From an uncultured Deferribacteraceae bacterium (GTDB taxonomy: Bacteria > Chrysiogenota > Deferribacteres > Deferribacterales > Mucispirillaceae), in NCBI GenBank assembly GCA_947041225.1, contig CAMRDM010000008.1:1-42600 (forward strand): a DNA stretch of 42,600 bases, read 5' to 3'. Positions 18,144 to 26,895 of this stretch are shown here, piece after piece. The translations under genes and the position numbers were made by a program. The first letter of the stretch is position 1. Each line of letters starts with the position of its first letter. The notes beneath the pieces were generated by a model. That model ran no database searches. It was not told where the DNA came from and saw only the letters and a list, made by a program, of their open reading frames with translations.

Positions 18144-19213
18144 TGGCAGAGAATAAAGATGGTACAGAGAAGAGTGAAGAGGCGACCCCCCAACATAGGG
18201 AAGCTCGTCGAAAAGAGGGATCAGTAGCAAAGAGTGCTGATCTAACATCTGGCGTATTATTAGTAGTAATTGTGTTAGGTTTTTATTACTACACTCCGTA
18301 TTTCATGGATAGCTTTAAAGGTTTTTTTAGTGAAACTTTACAGTTTGTAACATACAACTTGAATAAGGACTCTACATATTATTTATTTATGTATTCTTTG
18401 AAGTTTATGGCAAAATTATTAATGCCGGTGTTTATTCTTTTATTTGTGATAGCTGTGGCTATTAATGTTTATCAAGTTGGTTTTTTTATTTCAGGAAAAT
18501 CTATTGAGCCTAAGTTTGATAAGTTGAATTTTTTTGCTAACTTTATGAAAACTTTTTTTAGTATGCGTAAGGTAGTTGATTTAATTAAATCGTTAGCGAA
18601 GATAGGGTTGTTGTCTCTTATATCATGGTATGCGGTTTCAGAAGAGATGAGCACAATTATACGTATGATAGATGCTGATATTATAGATCAGATGGGGTAT
18701 TTAGGAGAGCTTATTTTTGATATTTTACTAAAGCTAGCGTTGTTAGTTTTAGCGATAGGAGCAGCAGATTTCTCTTATCAGAAGTGGCAACACAACAAAG
18801 ATATTCGTATGACTAAGCAAGAGATAAAAGAGGAATATAAGCGATCAGAAGGAGATCCACAAGTACGTAGTCGTATTAGACAAGCACAGCAAGATGCAGC
18901 TAGAAAGCGTATGTTAGATGATGTCCCGAAATCGGATTTAGTAATCACAAACCCAACGCATTACGCAGTTGCGATAAGCTATAAGATAGGGGTGGATAGA
19001 GCTCCTAAGATTGTTGCAAAGGGTAAAGGTTTAATTGCATTAAAGATTAGAGAGATAGCGATTGAGAAGAAGATAGATATAGTTGTAGATCCTCCACTTG
19101 CAAGATTGCTTTACGACTCTGTAAGTGTAGGTGATGAAGTTCCAGAGAATTTATATCAAGCATTAGCGGCAATTTTAGGAACATTAAGTAAGTATGGATT
19201 AAATAAAAGATAG
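18143..19213 (+). CDS. flhB: Flagellar export switch protein FlhB
   Basis: Export-gate protein that switches secretion from rod and hook to filament substrates. It has 356 residues: an N-terminal KSEEATPQHREARRKEGSVAKS cytoplasmic segment typical of FlhB, four membrane segments, and a cytoplasmic domain with the self-cleavage motif Asn-Pro-Thr-His at 270-273, in VITNPTHYAVA. Cleavage between Asn270 and Pro271 is expected. The start codon overlaps the fliR stop. A 127-bp gap with no gene separates it from flhA. Confidence 0.96.
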   Translation: MAENKDGTEKSEEATPQHREARRKEGSVAKSADLTSGVLLVVIVLGFYYYTPYFMDSFKGFFSETLQFVTYNLNKDSTYYLFMYSLKFMAKLLMPVFILLFVIAVAINVYQVGFFISGKSIEPKFDKLNFFANFMKTFFSMRKVVDLIKSLAKIGLLSLISWYAVSEEMSTIIRMIDADIIDQMGYLGELIFDILLKLALLVLAIGAADFSYQKWQHNKDIRMTKQEIKEEYKRSEGDPQVRSRIRQAQQDAARKRMLDDVPKSDLVITNPTHYAVAISYKIGVDRAPKIVAKGKGLIALKIREIAIEKKIDIVVDPPLARLLYDSVSVGDEVPENLYQALAAILGTLSKYGLNKR

Positions 19214-19340
19214 AATATATTTTAATTATAAAGAAGCAAATAGATAGTTAAAAAGAACGATTATAAACAAGGTTTTAATAGAGAGTATACTTGCTTTGAA
19301 AGAAAGCAGATGTTTAATTATTAGTAGGATATTATAATTT

Positions 19341-21674
19341 ATGGCAACGACGACAAAAGAGAATGTATCTAAATATTTAGGGATGTTGACAAACAACACA
19401 GATGTGATTTTACCTGTTGGAATAATGGGTATTTTAATCATAATGTTAATTCCTATGCCGACACCATTATTGGATATTCTATTAACGTTTAGCATATCGT
19501 TATCAATAATAATTCTTCTTGTTTCTATATATGCAGAACAGCCGTTAGATTTTTCATCATTTCCATTTGTGTTACTAGTTGCGACCCTTTTTAGGTTATC
19601 GTTAAATGTATCGACAACTAGAGTTATTTTGCTTCATGGTTCAGAAGGAACAGGTGCTGCAGGTTCAGTAATCCAATCATTTGGAGAGTTTGTAGTTGGT
19701 GGTAATTATATAGTTGGTGTAATTGTTTTTGCAATTTTAGTTATAATAAATTTTATGGTTATCACGAAAGGTTCTGGAAGGGTTGCAGAGGTTGCGGCAC
19801 GATTTACGTTAGATGCGATGCCTGGTAAACAGATGGCGATAGATGCCGATCTTAATGCTGGTATAATAGATGAAGTTGAAGCGAAAGAGCGTCGTGAGAC
19901 TATACGAAAAGAGGCAGATTTCCATGGTTCTATGGATGGTGCGAGTAAGTTTGTTAGAGGTGATGCGATAGCTGGACTTATCATCACTGTGATAAATGTA
20001 TTGGCAGGTTTTTTAATTGGAGTTTTTCAAGGTGGGCTAACGTTTTCCGATTCTATAGAGGTGTTTACAATTTTAACTATCGGAGATGGACTTGTATCAC
20101 AGATTCCAGCGTTAGTTATCTCAACATCAGCAGGTATTATTGTTACACGAGCAGGTGGTGATAACGGTTCATTATCGAAACAGTTAACGGCTCAACTTTT
20201 TTCACGTCCGAAGGTTTTATATATTTTAGGTGGAGTTCTGTTCTTTTTTGCGATTATTCCAGGTATGCCAAAGCTTCCATTTCTTGCTTTATCGGCTGCA
20301 TCTGTAGGTATAGGTTACTATATGAGAAAAGGAATGGATAAAGAAGAGGATATTTCAGAAGATGATCAGATAGGTGAAGAGGAGCAAAATTTACCAGAAG
20401 ATGAACAAGTTAAAAATCTTCTTGATGTTGATATAATGGAGTTAGTTGTAGGTATAGAATTGATCCCTATGACACAACGAGATCAGGGTGGAATACTTTT
20501 AGATTTAATAATGGCAACGAGAAAAGATATAGTGAGAGAGCTAGGGTTTATAGTTCCTCCCATTCGGATATACGATAATATTACGATAACTGATTCACGA
20601 GAATATGCGATTATGATAAGAGATGTTCAAGTTGCAAAAAGTTATGTTATGCCAGATAAATATTTAGCATTAAATATGGGTGGCAACGATTTTAATGATA
20701 TTACAGGTATAGATTTTACCGATCCAGTTTATAGTGTTCCTGGTAAATGGGTTGATGAGTTTGAAAAGAGTAAAGCAGAGATAGCTGGACTTATGATTAT
20801 AGAACCTGTAACAGTAATTTCTGCACACTTATCAGAGGTGATAAAGAATTTTGCATCAGAGTTGTTAGGCAGACAAGAGGTACAAGATTTATTAGATAGA
20901 ATTAAAGCTAAGTCGCCAAGATTAGTAGATGATATTATTCCAGGTGTTTTAGATGTAGGTGGTATTACACTTATTCTTCAGCGTTTATTAAAAGAGAAGG
21001 TATCTATCCGTAATCTACCAACGATATTAGAGACGTTAGCAACCTACTCATCATCACCAAATAAGAATGTAGATTATTTAACAGATAAAGTTCGTTACGC
21101 ATTAAGACGTCAGATATGTGAGTCGTTACTATCAGATAACGGTAAATTATCAGTGTTCCGTTTCCAAGATATAATTGAGCATGCTTTTGCAAAAAGTATT
21201 CATCAGACTGATGATGGTAGTGAGATTATTTTAGATCCAACACTTGCAATAAAAATTGTCTCAGCGTTAGTTGAGAAGGTGAAAGAGGTTTCATCTCCAT
21301 CGAAGGTAGTTGTAGTATTTGTTCAACAACGTATCCGTAATGTTACGTTTAAATTCTTGAATAGATATTTGAATTCAAAATTATCACAGTTTTCATCTAT
21401 CCCACTTCCACGAGTTGCGGTGTTAGCGTTTGAGGAAGTACCAGATGATGTTGAGATAGAGATTATAGATCTGATAAATATTATTGAAGATAATCAAAAA
21501 CCACCAACAGTTAAACTAGGTAAGCCAGATGATGGTAACGGAGCTAACAACGCTCAACAGGGACAAGCTCCAGTAGATGGCACGGGACAAGCTCCAGATG
21601 ATGGAACGGGACAAACTTCAGTTGATGGAGCAGATATAGATAAATCTAATAATCAAGATGAGCCACAAGTTTAG
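19341..21674 (+). CDS. flhA: Flagellar export gate protein FlhA with extended C-terminal tail
   Basis: Largest membrane component of the export gate; its cytoplasmic ring receives chaperone-substrate complexes. At 777 residues it is longer than the usual 690-700. It has hydrophobic segments across about 20-330, the loop signature RFTLDAMPGKQMAIDADLNAG, and a cytoplasmic domain to about 730. The extra length is partly an acidic insert near 335-360 and partly a C-terminal tail of about 40 residues with three 8-residue repeats (GQAPVDGT, GQAPDDGT, GQTSVDGA) from a 24-bp DNA repeat. The tail is low complexity and probably disordered. Confidence 0.96.
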   Translation: MATTTKENVSKYLGMLTNNTDVILPVGIMGILIIMLIPMPTPLLDILLTFSISLSIIILLVSIYAEQPLDFSSFPFVLLVATLFRLSLNVSTTRVILLHGSEGTGAAGSVIQSFGEFVVGGNYIVGVIVFAILVIINFMVITKGSGRVAEVAARFTLDAMPGKQMAIDADLNAGIIDEVEAKERRETIRKEADFHGSMDGASKFVRGDAIAGLIITVINVLAGFLIGVFQGGLTFSDSIEVFTILTIGDGLVSQIPALVISTSAGIIVTRAGGDNGSLSKQLTAQLFSRPKVLYILGGVLFFFAIIPGMPKLPFLALSAASVGIGYYMRKGMDKEEDISEDDQIGEEEQNLPEDEQVKNLLDVDIMELVVGIELIPMTQRDQGGILLDLIMATRKDIVRELGFIVPPIRIYDNITITDSREYAIMIRDVQVAKSYVMPDKYLALNMGGNDFNDITGIDFTDPVYSVPGKWVDEFEKSKAEIAGLMIIEPVTVISAHLSEVIKNFASELLGRQEVQDLLDRIKAKSPRLVDDIIPGVLDVGGITLILQRLLKEKVSIRNLPTILETLATYSSSPNKNVDYLTDKVRYALRRQICESLLSDNGKLSVFRFQDIIEHAFAKSIHQTDDGSEIILDPTLAIKIVSALVEKVKEVSSPSKVVVVFVQQRIRNVTFKFLNRYLNSKLSQFSSIPLPRVAVLAFEEVPDDVEIEIIDLINIIEDNQKPPTVKLGKPDDGNGANNAQQGQAPVDGTGQAPDDGTGQTSVDGADIDKSNNQDEPQV

Positions 21675-21753
21675 AGATATTATCACTTGCGAGAAGTTCG
21701 GTTGATTAGATATTAATCTCTAGCTAAGAGTTGATAGTGTTCAATACATCTAG

Positions 21754-21779
21754 TTATTTATAACAATAGTTATAAATAA
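21754..21779. other. Perfect AT-rich inverted repeat after flhA
   Basis: TTATTTATAAC (21754-21764) and GTTATAAATAA (21769-21779) form an 11-bp perfect stem with a 4-base loop. TATGTTTTTG follows. It may be a weak terminator or a protein-binding site in the flhA-flhF gap. Confidence 0.45.
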
Positions 21780-21856
21780 TATGTTTTTGATCTAATTTAC
21801 TTGCAATTATCGAGTAATATAATTATAATAGCGAGAATTGTAAATATTTGTTCATA

Positions 21857-21897
21857 CTATTGATAATTATGAATTTATCAGTAGTTTTGTTTGTTTT
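21857..21897 (+). terminator. Terminator-like hairpin just before flhF
   Basis: CTATTGATAA (21857-21866) pairs with TTATCAGTAG (21875-21884), with one T-G pair and an 8-base loop, and TTTTGTTTGTTTTA follows. It ends only about 20-25 bases before the flhF start and abuts its ribosome site, so if active it could act as an attenuator setting FlhF level. Pairing is mostly A-T, so strength is doubtful. Confidence 0.45.
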
Positions 21898-21920
21898 ATT
21901 AGGTGGGGATAGTTTCTAAC

Positions 21921-23495
21921 ATGAAGATAAAGAAGTATGAAGCAAAAAATATGAAAGAAGCGATGAAGATCATAAAAGCTGATCTAGGTCCAGATGCGGT
22001 TATTTTGACAACAAAAAAAGTTGTTAAAAATAATGGTTTAGGTATTTTTAGCTCACCAGTGTTAGAGGTTACAGCAGCAGTTGATTACGATGAAAATGAT
22101 AGCAAAACGAAGAGATTTGTATCAGAGGGCAAAGGGATAAAAAAGATAAATAACAGTAAAACAGTAGGTAAAATCGGTTCATATCCACACTCTAATTCTG
22201 TTGATGTTTTATCATCAGATGATGAAGATATATCTTATCCACCACTGAAACGTATAGATTATACTGTTGGTGGAAATCCGTATGAAAGTTTATCACCTCA
22301 AAGGGTTTTATCTCCTTCTCTAAATAATAGTATCGATAACGATGAAGATATGGAAGGTTACGGTGTGGATGATATTCTTAGAGATTTATCAGAGCATAGT
22401 ACATCAACTGTTCAGCCGATAAACAACTATAATGTTGAAGCTGATACCTCTAGTTCATATAGAAGTTATCGTCAGCAGGCTAACGGATTTAATGCTACAG
22501 AAAGGGTTGAGCGTAAACCGTTAGAAGAGGTTATCGAGGATAAGAAGAGAGAGTATTCATCAGACACAACTAGTGCCTTAACACCAGAGAAGTTATCTAT
22601 TATTTTGCAAGATATATCAGATATAAAAAAACAGGTATCGGATATCCGTTATAATGTAGGTCCGGGTGTATCAGTTGACTTACCAAGCAGGTTAAAAGAT
22701 ATACATTTGATACTGTGTAAAAGTGGTGTTGACGATGTTATATCGTATAGGTTTTTAAAAGATATCGAGAAGTTAATGTCTGATAATCTTTCCAACATAC
22801 AGTTGAAGAATATAGTTATGGAATCGTTAGCTAAGATGATTCCAATAGAGACAGAATGTTTTGAAACACTTAAAAATAAAGTAACGATATTTGTTGGTCC
22901 AACAGGTGTTGGTAAGACAACTACGGTTGCAAAACTTGCTGCTAAATTGAAGCTTGAACAGAATAAGAATGTTGCGCTTATAACGATAGATAATTATCGT
23001 ATAGGAGCAATAGAACAGCTTAGTACGTATGCTGATATTGTTAATATTCCGTTATTTACAGCATCGACACCCTCAGGTCTTAAATCACTTATACGTGATT
23101 TAAATAGTAAAGATTACGATCATATATTGATAGATAGTATGGGTAGGAGTCAATTTGATTCTCAAGAGTTGAATGCGATTAAAACTTTTACAAAATTGAG
23201 TGATGAAATGTTAGTTGTTCTGATTTTATCATTATCATCAAACCACGCTGAATTAGGCGATACAGTGGAGCGATATTCGATATTAAATCCTGAGTATCTT
23301 ATATTTACTAAGTTAGATGAGACAAGATATTTCGGTACGTTATTGAATGTTTCTATAAAACGCAAGTTACCAATTCTTCTTTTAGGTACAGGTCAAAATG
23401 TCCCAGATGACATTGAAATTCCTAATGGCAAAAGAATTGCTAGAAAGGTGTTACAAGAGATCCCTTCCTTATGGAATGATAAGAGATTATCTTAA
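21921..23495 (+). CDS. flhF: Flagellar placement GTPase FlhF
   Basis: SRP-family GTPase that sets the position and number of flagella. It has 524 residues from ATG at 21921, where the family N-terminus MKIKKYEAKNMKEAMKIIK begins; a GTG at 21903 lies within the ribosome-site region and is less likely. A variable low-complexity part (about 70-220) is followed by the NG domain: Walker A GPTGVGKTTT from 326 (Lys332), the switch motif DSMGRS at 405 where DTAGRS is usual, and TKLDE for guanine recognition. The next gene is its regulator flhG. Hairpins upstream may tune expression. Confidence 0.94.
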   Translation: MKIKKYEAKNMKEAMKIIKADLGPDAVILTTKKVVKNNGLGIFSSPVLEVTAAVDYDENDSKTKRFVSEGKGIKKINNSKTVGKIGSYPHSNSVDVLSSDDEDISYPPLKRIDYTVGGNPYESLSPQRVLSPSLNNSIDNDEDMEGYGVDDILRDLSEHSTSTVQPINNYNVEADTSSSYRSYRQQANGFNATERVERKPLEEVIEDKKREYSSDTTSALTPEKLSIILQDISDIKKQVSDIRYNVGPGVSVDLPSRLKDIHLILCKSGVDDVISYRFLKDIEKLMSDNLSNIQLKNIVMESLAKMIPIETECFETLKNKVTIFVGPTGVGKTTTVAKLAAKLKLEQNKNVALITIDNYRIGAIEQLSTYADIVNIPLFTASTPSGLKSLIRDLNSKDYDHILIDSMGRSQFDSQELNAIKTFTKLSDEMLVVLILSLSSNHAELGDTVERYSILNPEYLIFTKLDETRYFGTLLNVSIKRKLPILLLGTGQNVPDDIEIPNGKRIARKVLQEIPSLWNDKRLS

Positions 23496-23557
23496 GGCAA
23501 ACTTTTAGTAAAATAACTTAAAGTTATGTGGATATCAATAACAATTGAGGGTTTTAT

Positions 23558-24403
23558 ATGGCAGATCAAGCATTTAATTTGAGAAAGCACGCATGGGAAG
23601 CTAACAGGAACGCCCACTACGTGACTGTTTCAAGTGGTAAGGGTGGTGTTGGTAAGAGCAATTTTTCTGTCAACCTAGCATATCAGCTTGCTAACTTAGG
23701 AAAGAGAGTGCTACTATTTGATGCAGATCTAGGTTTAGCAAATATAGATATAATGTTATCAGTTACAGTATCTGCTACGATAAAGAAGTATATAGACGAT
23801 AAGGCTACAATAGATGAAATAATCAAGAAAGATGTTTACGGTTTTGATATTCTTCCAGCATCGACTGGTTTCATAGAGTTGACGACTTTAACAGATGCAG
23901 AGTTTGAGAAGATATTTAATATATTTTTAGTTTTGGATAGCAGATATGATTATGTAATTTTTGATACAGGAGCAGGAATATCAGATGCTGTTACACGTTT
24001 TTCATCAATTGCAGACTCTATTATAGTTGTAACAAATCCAGAGCCTACGGCTATCACTGATGCTTATGCGTTTATGAAGATAGTTAGTAAGTTATATAGT
24101 ATAAGTAAGATGTATATTGTTTTCAATAAGGTAGATGATTTAAAGAGTGCCGATATAACCTATAACAATCTTAAAACGGTAGTGAGTAGGTTTTTATCGA
24201 TAGATTTACAGCTTTTAAACCATATTCGTGAGGACAAATTAGTGCGTAAAGCTGTTAGATTGCAGAAACCAGTATCTGTATTAGATCCGAACTCTTTTTA
24301 TGCAAGAGATATAGAGAATTGTGTAAGATCGTTTATCGGTTTACCATCGGTTAAGAAAACAAATGAGAAGGTATATAAATTATTTAAGAGTGTATTTAGA
24401 TGA
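23558..24403 (+). CDS. flhG: FlhF regulator FlhG (MinD-like ATPase)
   Basis: ParA/MinD-type ATPase that limits flagellar number and stimulates FlhF GTP hydrolysis. It has 281 residues. The N-terminus contains DQAFNLR, an exact match to the DQAxxLR activator helix that contacts FlhF. The deviant Walker A SSGKGGVGKSN and the DADLGLANIDIML motif follow, with a C-terminal basic, hydrophobic end likely to bind membrane. It lies 62 bp after flhF with a GAGGG ribosome site, and its stop overlaps the start of the next small gene (ATGA). Confidence 0.95.
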   Translation: MADQAFNLRKHAWEANRNAHYVTVSSGKGGVGKSNFSVNLAYQLANLGKRVLLFDADLGLANIDIMLSVTVSATIKKYIDDKATIDEIIKKDVYGFDILPASTGFIELTTLTDAEFEKIFNIFLVLDSRYDYVIFDTGAGISDAVTRFSSIADSIIVVTNPEPTAITDAYAFMKIVSKLYSISKMYIVFNKVDDLKSADITYNNLKTVVSRFLSIDLQLLNHIREDKLVRKAVRLQKPVSVLDPNSFYARDIENCVRSFIGLPSVKKTNEKVYKLFKSVFR

Positions 24404-24606
24404 TAACAGCGCTAAAATATGTGCCACTACTTTTTTCAACAACATTATTATTTGGCTCAATGTTTTTCAAGCTTCTATTTTTGGAAGAATTGGAGTATAT
24501 ATATATATTTAAAGATTTAGCAGTATTTTTTATTTCTTACTATGTACTAAAAACACTTACGGGTAATATTATAAAGATGTTTAGAAATTATTGGAAGATA
24601 TTATGA
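24400..24606 (+). CDS. Small membrane protein between flhG and fliA, unknown
   Basis: A 68-residue protein I do not recognise. It has two hydrophobic stretches (about 6-28 and 38-52) and a basic C-terminus, so it is probably a two-pass inner-membrane protein. Its ATG overlaps the flhG stop and its stop overlaps the fliA start by the same ATGA arrangement, which is strong evidence that it is really translated in the flagellar operon. Confidence 0.7.
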   Translation: MITALKYVPLLFSTTLLFGSMFFKLLFLEELEYIYIFKDLAVFFISYYVLKTLTGNIIKMFRNYWKIL

Positions 24607-25337
24607 GCCGAGAGACGCCACCTGTATTACAACCTCTTTCAGAAGAAGAAAAAGCTAAGATAGTCAAAGATTATCTTCCGAAGATGAAATTATGGGTTAT
24701 GAAAGCCAAAGGTACTTTACCAGAGTCTGTTGATGCAGATGATTTATATTCAGCAGCATCGATGGGATTAATAGAGTGTTTAGAACGTTTTGATAAGTCT
24801 CGTAATGTTTCATTTTCTACATTTGCAGAGTTAAGAATTAGAGGTTCTATAGTTGATGCGTTACGAAGTTTAGATACGCTTCCTCGGCATATACGAACAA
24901 ATATCAAGCAATTAGAGAAGATAAGTGTAGCACTTGCCTCTAAGTTGGGACGTAAACCGTTAGTTTCAGAGCTAGTAGAACATACAGAATTTAGCGAAGA
25001 AACAGTTTATAGGTTGCTTGATTTGCAAGAAACGGATAAAGTATTATCATTGAACGATACTGTTGGTAACGATGATAGTAATTTAATAGATTTTATAGAT
25101 AGTGCAACTCTTTCTCCAGAGGATGAGTTGTTGAAATCTAAATTGGTAGAGCATTTAAGTAGTGAGATAGATTCTCTTTCAGAGAAAGAAAAAACGGTAG
25201 TATCATTATATTACTTTGAAGATTTGACGATGAAAGAAGTGGCTGAGATTATAGGAATAACCGAATCTAGAATATCACAGATACATACTCAAGCTATATC
25301 GAAGCTTAAAAGGAGATTGAAAAGTCTTTATGAATAA
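24603..25337 (+). CDS. fliA: Flagellar sigma factor FliA (sigma-28)
   Basis: Sigma factor for late flagellar and chemotaxis promoters. It has 244 residues from ATG at 24603; an upstream TTG at 24591 would use the bases of the ribosome site GGAAGA, so it is rejected. Region 2 shows DADDLYSAASMGLIECLERFDKSRNVSFSTFAELRIRGSIVDALR, region 3 follows, and region 4 ends in the helix-turn-helix LTMKEVAEIIGITESRISQIHTQAISKLK. The 3' end overlaps cheB by 8 bp. Target promoters were not convincingly found in the window, and flgM is not present here. Confidence 0.95.
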   Translation: MSRETPPVLQPLSEEEKAKIVKDYLPKMKLWVMKAKGTLPESVDADDLYSAASMGLIECLERFDKSRNVSFSTFAELRIRGSIVDALRSLDTLPRHIRTNIKQLEKISVALASKLGRKPLVSELVEHTEFSEETVYRLLDLQETDKVLSLNDTVGNDDSNLIDFIDSATLSPEDELLKSKLVEHLSSEIDSLSEKEKTVVSLYYFEDLTMKEVAEIIGITESRISQIHTQAISKLKRRLKSLYE

Positions 25338-26505
25338 GATTAAAGTATTAATTGTTGACGATTCATTTGTAATGCGTCGTATAATAGAGTCTATTATAAG
25401 GAAGGATTCTGAGCTAGAATTAGTAGGTACTGCACGTAACGGCGAAGAAGCTGTTAGGTTTACAAAAGAGCTTTCACCCGATGTTATCACTATGGATATA
25501 GAGATGCCTAAGATGAGTGGGCTTGCAGCGTTAGATATAATAATGAAAGATAAACCAACGCCGGTTATCATGGTAAGTTCGCTTACACAAGATGGGGCTG
25601 AGGCGACGATAAAAGCATTAAGTTTAGGTGCGGTGGATTTTATTCCTAAGCAGACACTTAATGAAGATACTGATGGCACAAGTGGTGTAGCTTCGGATTT
25701 TCTTAAAAAGTTAAAAAGGTTTGGTAGTAATAAAACAACGTTAGTTCGTTTAATGATGACAGCAAGAACGGCTAAACCTGCAAGTTATGTTAGTTCGACA
25801 AAACCTTCAAACTTAACAAATGTTACGTCTTCTACGAAGCCTATATCAAGTGGTGATGATGGTACTTCTACGGCAGTAAAAGACTCTCCAGTAACGGATA
25901 GTTCTAAGCGTGTAGTTGTCGCTAAATCATCACAGAAGAAGATAGTTGCTATAGGAGTTTCAACGGGTGGCCCTCAATCATTACAGCGAGTTATTCCATT
26001 TTTACCAGCTGATTTAGGAGTACCAGTAGTTATCACTCAGCATATGCCTGCGGAGTTCACGGCTAGTTTAGCGAAGCATTTAAATGCGTCGTCTAAGTTG
26101 AAGGTTGTGGAGTGTGCAGATAAAATGAAGTTAGAGCCTAATGTTGTATATATAGCAAAAGGTGGTATACATCTGAAGTTTGTAAAAGTTTCAAATAATG
26201 TTTATATTGAGCTATCTCCTGAACCTACGACGCTTTTTAATATTCCATCTGTGGATGTGATGATATCATCACTAGTTGGTATTTATGGATCAACTTGCAT
26301 GGGTGTTATAATGACAGGTATGGGTTCTGATGGTGCAAAAGGATTGAAAGAGCTTCGGGCATCAAACGGTTTAGTATTAGCACAAGATAAAGAAAGTTGT
26401 GTTGTGTATGGAATGCCAAGATCTGTAGTAAAAGAAGGTATAGCCGATGAGATAGTTCCATTGGAGGAAATTGCATCTAGGATTGTTTTCCATTGTAAAG
26501 GCTAG
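25330..26505 (+). CDS. cheB: Chemotaxis methylesterase CheB
   Basis: Removes methyl groups from chemoreceptors when phosphorylated by CheA. It has 391 residues: a receiver domain with VDDS and phospho-acceptor Asp56 in MDIEMPKMSG, a long Ser/Thr-rich linker (about 125-200), and the esterase domain with Ser211 in GVSTGGPQS, His238 in QHMPAEFT and Asp334 in MTGMGSDGAKG. The start overlaps fliA. The last codon and the stop (GGC TAG) lie inside the first unit of the repeat array at 26499, so the array touches the end of the gene. cheR, its opposing enzyme, is at 36988. Confidence 0.95.
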   Translation: MNKIKVLIVDDSFVMRRIIESIIRKDSELELVGTARNGEEAVRFTKELSPDVITMDIEMPKMSGLAALDIIMKDKPTPVIMVSSLTQDGAEATIKALSLGAVDFIPKQTLNEDTDGTSGVASDFLKKLKRFGSNKTTLVRLMMTARTAKPASYVSSTKPSNLTNVTSSTKPISSGDDGTSTAVKDSPVTDSSKRVVVAKSSQKKIVAIGVSTGGPQSLQRVIPFLPADLGVPVVITQHMPAEFTASLAKHLNASSKLKVVECADKMKLEPNVVYIAKGGIHLKFVKVSNNVYIELSPEPTTLFNIPSVDVMISSLVGIYGSTCMGVIMTGMGSDGAKGLKELRASNGLVLAQDKESCVVYGMPRSVVKEGIADEIVPLEEIASRIVFHCKG

Positions 26506-26720
26506 TTGGTGCTTATTTAGGGGCTAGTGTAGCTTATTTAGGGTTCATTGGTGCTATTTAGGCTAGTTATAGCTTATTTAGGCTAGTGTAGACTATTTAG
26601 GGTTCATTGGTGCTATTTAGGCTAATTGGTGCTTATTAGGCTAGTTGGTGCTTATTTAGGGGCTAGTTATAGCTTATTTAGGCTAGTGTAGATTATTTAG
26701 GGTTCATTGGTGCTAGTATT
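26499..26720. repeat. About 20-bp tandem repeat array after cheB
   Basis: Eleven or so units of 19-22 bp with approximate consensus CTAGTTGGTGCTTATTTAGG. Some are variants (CTAGTGTAGCTTATTTAGGG, TTCATTGGTGCTATTTAGG). They form a higher-order pattern in which GGCTAGTG starts recur at 26522, 26581 and 26681. CTAG occurs eight times, as in the array at 1-342. There are no spacers, so it is not CRISPR. The rest of the gap to fliM (26721-26895) is AT-rich and shows no gene. Confidence 0.9.
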
Positions 26721-26895
26721 TGTAGCACACTGGGTTTATATTTTATATAACTTTAGAGTATAAAACTGTTTTTTGTTAGATTATTTTGGATTGTTTTTAT
26801 AGCGAGTATCGTAAGATAGTTTTGCTAATAGTATAATATAGATTGCTTAATGAGTGTATAATGTTTTATAATGAGTTTATGGTAGATATTAGCTG

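Noticed and set aside
25275-25679. 134-codon minus-strand frame inside cheB
   Set aside because: Lies opposite the conserved CheB receiver domain; composition is that of a shadow frame.
26499-26720. Possible CRISPR array or coding repeats
   Set aside because: About 20-bp units without spacers, and TAG stops occur throughout.
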